Below are positions 52,302 to 60,115 of a stretch of 64,000 nucleotides of DNA, piece after piece (position 1 is the first letter of the stretch; the number at the start of each line of letters is the position of its first letter). The stretch covers positions 1 to 64,000 of the forward strand of contig JAEXGT010000105.1 in assembly GCA_023450615.1 (NCBI GenBank), in the 5' to 3' direction. The notes beneath the pieces were generated by a model. It was not told the origin of the DNA. It ran no database searches and saw nothing but the letters and a program-made list of their open reading frames with translations. Source of the DNA: Pseudomonadota bacterium. Its GTDB lineage: Bacteria; Pseudomonadota; Alphaproteobacteria; Rhizobiales; Beijerinckiaceae. Position numbers and translations under genes: made by a program.

Positions 52302-53624
52302 ATGCTTCGCCATTCTGTCGCTGCGGCGGCACTGATCAGCACTGCCCTGTTCATGGGCCCTGCTTTCGCTCAATCCGGCAAGGTCACCGTCGTGACCTCG
52401 TTCTCAAAGGATGTGACTGACCCGTTCAAGCAGGCCTTCGAGAAAGCGCATCCGGGCGTGACTCTCGATGTGCAGAACCGGAACACGAACGCGGGCGTGA
52501 AGTTCGTCGAGGAGACGAAGGCAAACAACCAGGTCGACGTTTTCTGGGCTTCGGCGCCTGACGCTTTCGAGGTTCTGAAGGGTAAGGGGCTGCTCCAGAA
52601 GCACAAGCCCAAGGCCGAGGGCATTCCGGAAAAGATCGGCTCCTATCCGATCAACGATCCCGAGAATTTCTATTCGGGCTTCGCGGCATCGGGCTACGGC
52701 ATCATGTGGAACGACCGCTATGCCAAAGCGAACAAGCTGCCCGAACCCAAGGATTGGCAGGACCTTTCCAAGCCCGTCTACTTTGATCACGTGGCCATGG
52801 CTGCGCCTTCGCGCTCCGGTACGACGCACCTCACCATCGAAACAATCCTGCAGGGCGAGGGCTGGGAGAAGGGCTGGCGCACGCTGAAGGAAATGTCCGG
52901 CAACTTCCGCCAGATCACGGAGCGCTCCTTCGGCGTTCCTGAGGCTGTCAATTCGGGACAGGTCGGCTTCGGCATCGTGATCGATTTCTTTGCCTTCTCG
53001 TCTCAGGCTTCGGGCTTCCCCGTGAAGTTCGTGTATCCGACCGTCACGACCATCGTGCCTGCGAATGTTGCCGTCATCGCCAATGCACCGAATAAGACCG
53101 GGGCTGAGGCCTTCGTCGATTACCTCCTCTCGCCCGCCGGTCAGGAAGTTCTGCTTGAGCCAAGCATCCGCCGCCTGCCGGTAAACCCGGCCGTCTATGC
53201 CAAGGCTCCTGCGGATTATCCGAACCCCTTCAAGGATCCGTCCCTGGGTTCCCGTGTGAAGTTCGACGTGGACGTGTCGGAGAAGCGCACTAACGTCGTC
53301 GACGTCCTCTACGATCAGACCGTGACGTTCCAGCTCGACGCTCTCAAGGCTGCCACCAAGGCCATCCATGACGCCGAGGCTGCAATCGCCAAGAAGGACA
53401 ATGCCGAGGCCAAGGGCCTGGTGAAAGAAGCCCGAGACCTCGTGGCTGCCATGCCGGTCACCGAGCAGCAGGCTTCGTCGCCGGAAATCGCCGGCGCCTT
53501 CACAGGCGGCAAGGAGAAAGGCGCGCGCCAGGCTGAGCTCGAGCAGCAATGGGCCGCCTTCGCCAAGGAGCGCTACCAGCAGGCCCAGGCCAAAGCTGAA
53601 CAGGCATTGAAGCTGGCGCGCTGA
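52302..53624 (+). CDS. ABC transporter substrate-binding protein, family 1 (Fbp/PgtC-like)
   Basis: 440-residue periplasmic binding protein. The signal peptide ends at A-F-A-Q-S (~24). The mature chain has V-V-T-S-F-S-K-D-V-T-D-P-F, D-V-F-W-A-S-A-P-D-A-F-E-V-L, G-Y-G-I-M-W-N-D and A-P-S-R-S-G-T-T-H-L. These motifs align with those of the kinase-linked protein at 47479, so the two are paralogues. The C-terminal ~100 residues are Ala/Lys/Glu-rich and helical, beyond the usual ~340-residue ferric-type domain. GGAGG six bases upstream fixes ATG 52302. First gene of the importer operon, downstream of the sigma-54 promoter. Confidence 0.9.
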   Translation: MLRHSVAAAALISTALFMGPAFAQSGKVTVVTSFSKDVTDPFKQAFEKAHPGVTLDVQNRNTNAGVKFVEETKANNQVDVFWASAPDAFEVLKGKGLLQKHKPKAEGIPEKIGSYPINDPENFYSGFAASGYGIMWNDRYAKANKLPEPKDWQDLSKPVYFDHVAMAAPSRSGTTHLTIETILQGEGWEKGWRTLKEMSGNFRQITERSFGVPEAVNSGQVGFGIVIDFFAFSSQASGFPVKFVYPTVTTIVPANVAVIANAPNKTGAEAFVDYLLSPAGQEVLLEPSIRRLPVNPAVYAKAPADYPNPFKDPSLGSRVKFDVDVSEKRTNVVDVLYDQTVTFQLDALKAATKAIHDAEAAIAKKDNAEAKGLVKEARDLVAAMPVTEQQASSPEIAGAFTGGKEKGARQAELEQQWAAFAKERYQQAQAKAEQALKLAR

Positions 53625-53634
53625 TTGTCATACG

Positions 53635-53659
53635 GGCGGCTCGCGTTGTGAGCCGCCCA
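53635..53659 (+). terminator. Intercistronic hairpin after the importer binding-protein gene
   Basis: GGGCGGCTC (53635-53643) pairs perfectly with GAGCCGCCC (53651-53659) around a 7-base loop, without a T run, before the permease gene. Same layout as after the ytfQ-like and chvE genes. Confidence 0.65.
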
Positions 53660-53693
53660 CACTGGCCCATTTCCGGATTGTAGGAGAGCCTCC

Positions 53694-55436
53694 ATGGCTG
53701 GCGCGACGACCGCCGGGCGAGCGCATGCGCCGTCCGCGTCTTCCAAGTATTTCAAGAAGCTGTCAGCGAGCCCGGGACAGATCGCCCTGGCGCTCGGGAT
53801 AGCCGTCTTTCTCATCCTGTTTCTCGTGGTCCCCGTTGGAACGGTGATCTATGTCGCTTTCACGGAGAAGGGGACGGGTGAATTCACCCTCGTCAACTTC
53901 CTCGATTTCGCACAGACGGACCTGTTCATCCGCTCGTTCTGGAACTCGTTTTACGTGTCTGCGATGTCGGTTGTCGTCGCGTCCGTTTTCGCGCTTCCGC
54001 TCGCCTACATTACCACCCGGTTCGAGTTCCGCGGCGCCATGCTGATCCAGACGCTGGGCTTCCTGCCGCTGATCATGCCGCCCTTCGTCGGCGCTGTCGC
54101 GATGCTGCTTCTGTTCGGACGGAACGGCACGGTGAACTTGCTGCTCGACGATTGGTTCGGCATCAAGATTCCTTTCATGGAAGGGTTGAACGGGGTCATC
54201 TTCGTTCAGGCCGTCCACTATTTCCCCTTCATTCTGATCAATCTCTCAGCCGCCCTGCGCAACATCGACAGGGCCATGGAAGAGGCGGCGCAAAATCTCG
54301 GGAGCTCCGGATTCCGGCTGTTCCGCCGCATCGTATTCCCGCTCGCCATGCCGGGTTACATCGCCGGTGCGTCCCTCGTTTTCGTCAAGGTCTTCGACGA
54401 CCTTGCAACGCCTCTTCTCCTGAACGTCAAGGACATGCTGGCGCCGCAAGCTTACCTGCGCGTCACCTCCATCGGTATCGCCGATCCCATGGGATATGTG
54501 ATCTCCGTCGTGCTGATCATCATGTCCATCCTGGCCATGTGGATCTCAGCACGGGCCATGCGCGGCAAGGACTATGCAACGGTGCAACGCGGCGGCGGCG
54601 GCTTGGCGAAGCGCCAGATGCGTCCTTGGGAAAGCGCTGTTGCTTATGGGGCTGTCCTGCTGATCCTGCTACTCGTGCTGGCTCCCCATCTCGGGTTGCT
54701 GCTGCTTTCTTTCGCTACGATCTGGTCCTTCAGCCCGCTGCCGGACGCCTTTACGCTGGCTCATTACGGCCGCGTGTTCGGTGAGAGCTTCGTGTATGTG
54801 AAGAACACCATGATCTACGCTTCCATCGCAGGGCTGATCGACGTCGTTCTGGGCACGGCCATTGCCTATTTCGTGTTGAGAACGAAGTTGGTTGGCCGGG
54901 AATGGCTCGACTGGGCCGCAACCGCAGCCTTGGCCATTCCGGGTGTAGTGCTCGGCATCGGATATCTGCGCACGTTCTATGGGGTGCAGCTTCCTGACGG
55001 CACGCCGCTTGCTACCTTGTGGATCATGATCGTGCTGGCATTGGCAATCAGGCGTCTGCCCTATGCCCTGCGCGCCTGCTACGCCGCCCTGCAGCAGATC
55101 TCGGTTTCGCTCGAGGAAGCGGCAGAGAACCTAGGCGCCACCAAGGTGCGTACGGTCCGGCGTATCGTGCTGCCGCTGATGGCGGGCGGTATCCTGGCAG
55201 GCTTCGTCACGAGCTTTGCCACGGCCGCAGTTGAGCTCTCGGCTACGCTGATGCTCGTCCAGTCGAACGCGGACGCGCCTCTCGCATATGGCCTCTACGT
55301 GTTCATGCAATCACCGGCGGGACGCGGCCCCGGCGCGGCATTGGGCGTTATCGCCGTCTTGCTTGTCGCGCTGTGCACCTTCGCGTCCCATCTGATCATT
55401 GAAAAAAGCCAGAAGGCCAAAGCGGCCGGACGTTGA
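53694..55436 (+). CDS. ABC transporter permease, fused double-domain (FbpB/ThiP-like)
   Basis: 580-residue membrane protein with about twelve membrane segments, formed by two BPD_transp_1 domains in one chain. Each carries an E-A-A-x-x-L-G coupling motif: M-E-E-A-A-Q-N-L-G-S (~200) and L-E-E-A-A-E-N-L-G-A (~480). This fused layout is typical of ferric, 2-aminoethylphosphonate and related importers. The ATG has TAGGAG upstream. It lies between the binding protein and the ATPase. Confidence 0.93.
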   Translation: MAGATTAGRAHAPSASSKYFKKLSASPGQIALALGIAVFLILFLVVPVGTVIYVAFTEKGTGEFTLVNFLDFAQTDLFIRSFWNSFYVSAMSVVVASVFALPLAYITTRFEFRGAMLIQTLGFLPLIMPPFVGAVAMLLLFGRNGTVNLLLDDWFGIKIPFMEGLNGVIFVQAVHYFPFILINLSAALRNIDRAMEEAAQNLGSSGFRLFRRIVFPLAMPGYIAGASLVFVKVFDDLATPLLLNVKDMLAPQAYLRVTSIGIADPMGYVISVVLIIMSILAMWISARAMRGKDYATVQRGGGGLAKRQMRPWESAVAYGAVLLILLLVLAPHLGLLLLSFATIWSFSPLPDAFTLAHYGRVFGESFVYVKNTMIYASIAGLIDVVLGTAIAYFVLRTKLVGREWLDWAATAALAIPGVVLGIGYLRTFYGVQLPDGTPLATLWIMIVLALAIRRLPYALRACYAALQQISVSLEEAAENLGATKVRTVRRIVLPLMAGGILAGFVTSFATAAVELSATLMLVQSNADAPLAYGLYVFMQSPAGRGPGAALGVIAVLLVALCTFASHLIIEKSQKAKAAGR

Positions 55437-55465
55437 TCACGTCTGGACCTGAGGAAACGACATCC

Positions 55466-56563
55466 ATGAACCAGTCTCTCCCCATTGCTGAACTCAGCAC
55501 CGAGGCCGTCGACGTCGACATCCGCAATGTCGATCTGTTCTATGGCACTAATCACGTTCTAAAGGGTATCAACCTCCACATCCGGCCCGGCGAGTTCTTC
55601 GCTTTCCTAGGGCCGTCCGGGTGCGGAAAGACAACGCTGCTTCGTCTCATTGCCGGCTTCAATCAGGCCAACGGAGGCGAGGTCCTGGTCGGAGGCCAGG
55701 ACGTGTCGAACCTGCCGCCATGGAAGCGGGACGTCGGCATGGTCTTTCAATCTTATGCCCTGTGGCCCCACATGACGGTGAAGCGCAATGTCGCCTTCGG
55801 CCTGGAGGAGCGGAAGGTTCCTCGGGCCGAGATCGATAAGCGTGTTGCGGCCGCCCTGGAACTCGTCGGGCTCGCGCATCTCGCGGACCGGCGCCCATCG
55901 CAGCTCTCCGGCGGACAGCAGCAGCGTGTTGCTGTGGCCCGCACCATTGCCATCGAACCAAAGGTTCTGCTTCTAGACGAGCCTCTCTCGAACCTGGACG
56001 CCAAGATGCGCGTGCAGGTGCGCCGTGAGCTGCGGGAGCTTCAGCAGAGGCTGGGTCTGACGACGATCTTCGTCACGCATGACCAGGAAGAGGCCAACAC
56101 GATCTGCGATCGTATCGCCGTCATGAACGACGGGATCGTGCAGCAGGTCGGAACGCCCATGGAGCTTTACGAGAAGCCTGCCAATCTGTTCGTTGCGAAC
56201 TTCCTCGGTACGGCGAATATCCTGCCGGGCCGCGTGGTCCGCGAGGGCGGCGAGCGTTTCTTCGATATCGAAGGCGGTGTCCGGCTGCCGATTCCGGCTC
56301 ACGTGGTGGTTCCGGATGGAGCCAAGCTCGTGTTCCGGCCGCAGCATGCCTCCATAGGCCGGAGCGGGGCGGGGGATGTTTATCTGCCCGGCACCATCGT
56401 GCATAGCGAGTTCCTCGGCTCCACGTTGCGCTATGGCGTGAGGATCGGTGAGGCTGAAGTCTCCATCGACACGCCGTTCCATTCGGGAGAGGCGCTCCAT
56501 CAGCCGGGCGCATCAATAGAGGTCGGTCTTTCCCTGCGCTCCGCTCTCTGGCTCGCCGCCTGA
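55466..56563 (+). CDS. ABC transporter ATP-binding protein (FbpC/PotA-like)
   Basis: 365-residue ATPase. Walker A G-P-S-G-C-G-K-T is at residues 49-56, signature L-S-G-G-Q-Q-Q-R-V near 145, Walker B L-L-L-D-E-P-L-S-N-L-D and switch His in F-V-T-H-D-Q-E-E-A follow. A C-terminal TOBE domain (from ~280; F-R-P-Q-H-A) may take part in regulation. ATG 55466 with GAGGAAA is preferred over a TTG at 55433 that overlaps the permease stop. Last gene of the importer operon, followed by a terminator. Confidence 0.93.
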   Translation: MNQSLPIAELSTEAVDVDIRNVDLFYGTNHVLKGINLHIRPGEFFAFLGPSGCGKTTLLRLIAGFNQANGGEVLVGGQDVSNLPPWKRDVGMVFQSYALWPHMTVKRNVAFGLEERKVPRAEIDKRVAAALELVGLAHLADRRPSQLSGGQQQRVAVARTIAIEPKVLLLDEPLSNLDAKMRVQVRRELRELQQRLGLTTIFVTHDQEEANTICDRIAVMNDGIVQQVGTPMELYEKPANLFVANFLGTANILPGRVVREGGERFFDIEGGVRLPIPAHVVVPDGAKLVFRPQHASIGRSGAGDVYLPGTIVHSEFLGSTLRYGVRIGEAEVSIDTPFHSGEALHQPGASIEVGLSLRSALWLAA

Positions 56564-56578
56564 TGCGACAGATGGCTT

Positions 56579-56621
56579 CGGTGGCAGGGAGGCTTATCCT
56601 GCCGCCGTTGCTTTCTTTTTT
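56579..56621 (+). terminator. Rho-independent terminator of the importer operon
   Basis: CGGTGGCAGG (56579-56588) and CCTGCCGCCG (56598-56607) form a 10-base stem with one G-U pair and a 9-base loop, followed by a T-rich tail to 56621. Confidence 0.8.
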
Positions 56622-56645
56622 GCAGATATCAGCGCATTGGATACC

Positions 56646-56670
56646 CCCCGAGAATTCCACTTTCTCGGGG
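56646..56670. repeat. Perfect 9-base hairpin in the leader of the gph-like gene
   Basis: CCCCGAGAA (56646-56654) pairs with TTCTCGGGG (56662-56670) around a 7-base loop, 24 bases before the gph-like start. No T run follows, so it is not a normal terminator; an operator dyad or leader hairpin is possible. Confidence 0.5.
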
Positions 56671-56693
56671 CCCCATATTTCAGGACCAACCAA

Positions 56694-57359
56694 ATGCCTT
56701 CACTGAAAGCCGTCATCTTCGACCTTGACGGAACCTTAGTCGACAGCGTGCGCGACCTGCGGGATGCCGTAAACAACCTGATGGCGGAGGAGAGTCTTCG
56801 CCAGTTCGAGGTCGACGAGGTCAAATCCATGATCGGCGATGGGGCGGCCAAGCTCGTGGAGCGGGCTGTCCTGGCAGCGAAAGGCGATCTCGCACGCCTA
56901 CCTGAGCTCGTTGCTCGTTTCCTCAAGATCTACGAGGCTAACGCTTCTCGCCATACGGAGGCTTACCCGGGTGTGGCGGAGACGTTGACAGGCCTCCGCA
57001 GCCGCGGCCTGTCGTTGGCGGTTGTTACCAACAAGCCCTATGCAGCCACCATCGATATCCTGGAAACGCTCGGGCTGCGGGGCTATTTCGATGCAGTCAT
57101 CGGGGGCGACACCCTGCCGGAGCGCAAACCGCACCCAGCTCCGATCATTGCAGCTCTGAAGCAACTGGACGTGGCACCCGAAGCTGCGCTCATGATCGGC
57201 GATAATTACCATGATGTGCAGGCGGCGCAGGCTGCCGGAGTGCGCGCTTTTGCCGTCACTTACGGCTACAGCCACAAGCCTCACGCGGAACTCGGCGCCG
57301 AGCGCCTGATGGACAACATGTCTGAGTTGCTGCCTCTCGTGGCGAATGAAGCTGTCTGA
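56694..57359 (+). CDS. gph: HAD-family phosphatase, phosphoglycolate phosphatase-like
   Basis: 221-residue haloacid dehalogenase-superfamily hydrolase. Nucleophile Asp10 and acid/base Asp12 lie in V-I-F-D-L-D-G-T-L-V-D-S; motif II is V-V-T-N-K-P, motif III Lys is in E-R-K-P-H-P-A-P, and motif IV is M-I-G-D-N-Y-H-D. The helical cap after motif I and the overall length match Gph, which hydrolyses 2-phosphoglycolate, but this subfamily is broad. It follows the importer operon across a terminator and precedes a histidine phosphatase. An in-frame ATG at 56637 would start before the leader hairpin and is unlikely. Confidence 0.82.
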   Translation: MPSLKAVIFDLDGTLVDSVRDLRDAVNNLMAEESLRQFEVDEVKSMIGDGAAKLVERAVLAAKGDLARLPELVARFLKIYEANASRHTEAYPGVAETLTGLRSRGLSLAVVTNKPYAATIDILETLGLRGYFDAVIGGDTLPERKPHPAPIIAALKQLDVAPEAALMIGDNYHDVQAAQAAGVRAFAVTYGYSHKPHAELGAERLMDNMSELLPLVANEAV

Positions 57360-57416
57360 GAGAGCCCGCAAAGAGCACATCAGCGCGGCAATATCCTCCA
57401 TTCTGGAAATCTGATC

Positions 57417-58046
57417 ATGAGACTCATTCTGGTGCGTCACGGTGAAACCGTGTGGAATGCGGAGCGTCGCCTGCAGGGCCATGCGGACGCTCCCCTGTCG
57501 GAACGCGGGATAGAGCAGGCGCGGAGAGCCGCGAAATTCTTCGCGGAGAGGGGCGCTCCAGGCCTGGTTGTATCCTCCGATCTGAGCCGGGCGCGCCATA
57601 CGGCTGATCTTCTCGGCTTCACGGATTATGCAACCGATGCCCGCTTGCGTGAGATGGATCTCGGCGACTGGACGGGCCGATGGATCGAGCAGATCGAAGC
57701 GTCCGAGAAGGGCGCTTACCGCGATTGGCGCCTCGGACTTTACACGCCGCCGCGCGGCGAAGGGTGGGAGCAGTTTCGGGAGCGTGTCGGCGCGGCGATT
57801 GACGAGGCGTGCGAACGCACTGACGGCGACGTGGTTATCATCGCACATGAGGGGGTGGTTAGGGCGGCTTGCGACGTGTTGATCGGTTTGGCTCCGCCGA
57901 AGCTGTCGCCCATCGCGCCAGCGGCAATCACCATCTTCGATATCAACCGCGCCACAAAGGCGCGTAGCGCGCGCCTCGTGGCGTTCAACATCACTCCGTC
58001 ACCGGACGACCTAAGGGCCCTTGGCTTGGATCATGCTCCCGTCTAG
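57417..58046 (+). CDS. Histidine phosphatase family protein (phosphoglycerate mutase-like)
   Basis: 209-residue protein of the branch 1 histidine phosphatase superfamily. The phosphorylated His is His8 in L-V-R-H-G-E-T-V-W-N. The second catalytic His is in I-I-A-H-E-G-V-V-R-A (~143), and Glu is in R-E-M-D-L-G-D-W (~80). It is shorter than cofactor-dependent phosphoglycerate mutase and looks like a broad phosphatase (CobC/GpmB type). Only 57 bases separate it from the gph-like gene, so the two are probably cotranscribed. Confidence 0.86.
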   Translation: MRLILVRHGETVWNAERRLQGHADAPLSERGIEQARRAAKFFAERGAPGLVVSSDLSRARHTADLLGFTDYATDARLREMDLGDWTGRWIEQIEASEKGAYRDWRLGLYTPPRGEGWEQFRERVGAAIDEACERTDGDVVIIAHEGVVRAACDVLIGLAPPKLSPIAPAAITIFDINRATKARSARLVAFNITPSPDDLRALGLDHAPV

Positions 58047-58082
58047 CCAGGCTTGCTCAGTTAACAAGGGGAGGAAGCCTGG
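58047..58082. terminator. Inverted repeat between convergent genes
   Basis: CCAGGCTT (58047-58054) and AAGCCTGG (58075-58082) are exact inverse copies with a 20-base loop in the 61-base space between the histidine phosphatase and the M20 hydrolase. A shared transcription end is likely, but the long loop makes it weak. Confidence 0.4.
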
Positions 58083-58107
58083 TGGCGCAACTGTCGCGGG
58101 CCGATGA

Positions 58108-59295
58108 TCAGGTAAGATAGCGCTCTACCAAACGAGCCCACAGAGCGGCACCAGTCGTCAGGCTTGCGTCGGCGAAGTCGTATTTCGAGCTGTGCAGAAT
58201 TGCGGATTTCACGCCATTGCCGAGGCGCAGGAAGCTGCCCGGCTTGTGCTCGAGGAAGTATGAGAAGTCTTCGCTTCCCGGGATCAGGTGACAGGTTGCA
58301 ACCCTGTCTGCTCCGATCAGTTCCTCTGCGACCGCGCGGGCAAATGTTGTTTCGGCTTCGGAGTTGACGACGACGGGGTATCCCCGCTCGTACTCGATCT
58401 CAGCCGTTGCTCCATAACCTTCGACAACGGACTGCGTCAGTTTGGTGATCCGCTCCTGCAGCAGGTCGCGAATCTTCGGATCGAAGCAACGAACGCTGAG
58501 CGCGAGCTTCGCATATTCCGGGATGACGTTGACGGCATTGCCCGCGTGAATCGTCCCGACTGTTACGACTGCTGTCTGAGTGGGGTCGATATTGCGTGAC
58601 ACGATGGTCTGCAGGGAGACAACGAGGTTGCAGGCGGCAACCACGGGGTCGATTGTAAGATGGGGCCGCGAGGCGTGGCCGCCAACGCCCCTAATGGTGA
58701 TATTGACGGTATCCGACGAGGCCATCATCGGGCCAGAACGCACGAGGATGTTGCCCTCCGGTGCTCCCGGGTGGTTGTGCAGCCCGAAAATCGCATCGAA
58801 GGGAAAGCGCTCGAACAAGCCGTCTGCAATCATCGCTTGGGCGCCGCTCGGCTTTCCGGCTTCCTCGGCGGGCTGAAAGATCAGCGTCACGGTTCCATTG
58901 AAACGACGGGTGCGGGAGAGATACTCGGCAGCGCCGAGCAGCACGGTCGTATGGCCGTCGTGGCCGCAGGCATGCATCTTGCCGAGGCTTCGGCTGGCAT
59001 AGGGCAGACCGGTTTCTTCCGCGATGGGAAGGGCATCCATGTCCGCGCGAATGGCAATTCCCTTTTCGCTGTCTCCGGCGCTCAGGCGAGCGACAACACC
59101 ATGCCCTCCGACATTGCGGGTCACCTCATAACCCCAGCTTTCAAGCTTGTCGGCGACGAAACGTGCCGTTTCCGCCTCCTCGAAGGACAACTCCGGATTG
59201 GCGTGAAGATGGTGACGGATGCCGGTGAGTTCCGCCTCCATGGCTTCAAAATCGGAAATCGTGGCAAAAACGTTATCGTTGAGCATCGGATTCAT
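58108..59295 (-). CDS. M20-family amidohydrolase (HipO/IAA-amino-acid hydrolase type)
   Basis: 395-residue metallo-aminoacylase with the M20D pattern: A-D-M-D-A-L-P (~88), M-H-A-C-G-H-D-G-H (metal Cys/His), F-Q-P-A-E-E (catalytic Glu), H-N-H-P-G, and a dimerisation domain from ~190 with G-x-G-G-H-A-S-R-P. These enzymes hydrolyse N-acyl or aryl amino acids. It is the last gene of a minus-strand cluster with a polar amino-acid importer, so the imported compound may be an amide conjugate. Start ATG 59295 or 59286 (two Met in frame); neither has a clear ribosome site. Confidence 0.88.
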   Translation of the reverse strand: MNPMLNDNVFATISDFEAMEAELTGIRHHLHANPELSFEEAETARFVADKLESWGYEVTRNVGGHGVVARLSAGDSEKGIAIRADMDALPIAEETGLPYASRSLGKMHACGHDGHTTVLLGAAEYLSRTRRFNGTVTLIFQPAEEAGKPSGAQAMIADGLFERFPFDAIFGLHNHPGAPEGNILVRSGPMMASSDTVNITIRGVGGHASRPHLTIDPVVAACNLVVSLQTIVSRNIDPTQTAVVTVGTIHAGNAVNVIPEYAKLALSVRCFDPKIRDLLQERITKLTQSVVEGYGATAEIEYERGYPVVVNSEAETTFARAVAEELIGADRVATCHLIPGSEDFSYFLEHKPGSFLRLGNGVKSAILHSSKYDFADASLTTGAALWARLVERYLT

Positions 59296-59335
59296 CGCTA
59301 TGTATTCGCAAAACGGCCTTAAGGGCGGCGAAAGA

Positions 59336-60115
59336 CTACAGAAAGCGCGACAGGAAGGCCTGCGTGCGAGGATGTTGAGGATTGCCGATCACGTCCTCCG
59401 GCTTGCCCATCTCGACGATCTTTCCACCATCCATGAACACCACGCGGTCGGCAGCCTCACGAGCAAAGCCGATCTCATGTGTAACGACGATCATCGTAAG
59501 TCCCTGTTCGGCGAGATCGCGCATGGTCGCCAGCACCTCACCGACCAGTTCAGGATCAAGGGCCGATGTCGGCTCGTCGAACAGCATGAGTTTCGGCTTG
59601 ATCGCTAAAGCGCGAGCGATTGCGACGCGCTGCTGCTGGCCGCCGGAAAGTTGCCGAGGATAGCTGTCAACCTTTTCCGAAAGGCCAACGCGCTCCAGAA
59701 GCCTCAATGCATTTCGGGTCGCTTCCTGACGGCTTTCTCCATGGACGCCCACGGGCGCTTCGATGATGTTCTGCATCACCGTCATATGCGGGTAGAGGTT
59801 GAATTGCTGGAACACCATGCCGATCTTGCGGCGCTGACGTGCGATACCGTTCGGCGAGAGCTTTTCCAAGCGGTTGTTGCGCAGCTTATATCCGATCTGC
59901 TCGCCGTCTACCGCAATGAAGCCCTTGTTGATGGCTTCCAGGTGGTTGATGCAGCGCAGCAGGGTCGACTTTCCCGAGCCCGACGGGCCGAGGATCACGA
60001 CAACCTCTCCCGGCATGATATCGAGATCGATGCCCTTCAAGACTTCCAGCTGGTCAAAGGATTTGTGAACGTCACGAACCTGAACGAGAGGCTTCATGGT
60101 TTGAGCAGTACTCAA
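59336..60115 (-). CDS. Polar amino-acid ABC transporter ATP-binding protein (GlnQ/HisP-like)
   Basis: 259-residue single-domain ATPase. G-P-S-G-S-G-K-S-T, L-S-G-G-Q-Q-Q-R-V-A-I-A-R, L-M-L-F-D-E-P-T-S-A-L-D-P-E and T-H-E-I-G-F-A follow the polar amino-acid subfamily. R-C-I-N-H-L-E after the Walker A motif is also characteristic. It overlaps the upstream permease by four bases. Confidence 0.94.
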   Translation of the reverse strand: MSTAQTMKPLVQVRDVHKSFDQLEVLKGIDLDIMPGEVVVILGPSGSGKSTLLRCINHLEAINKGFIAVDGEQIGYKLRNNRLEKLSPNGIARQRRKIGMVFQQFNLYPHMTVMQNIIEAPVGVHGESRQEATRNALRLLERVGLSEKVDSYPRQLSGGQQQRVAIARALAIKPKLMLFDEPTSALDPELVGEVLATMRDLAEQGLTMIVVTHEIGFAREAADRVVFMDGGKIVEMGKPEDVIGNPQHPRTQAFLSRFL

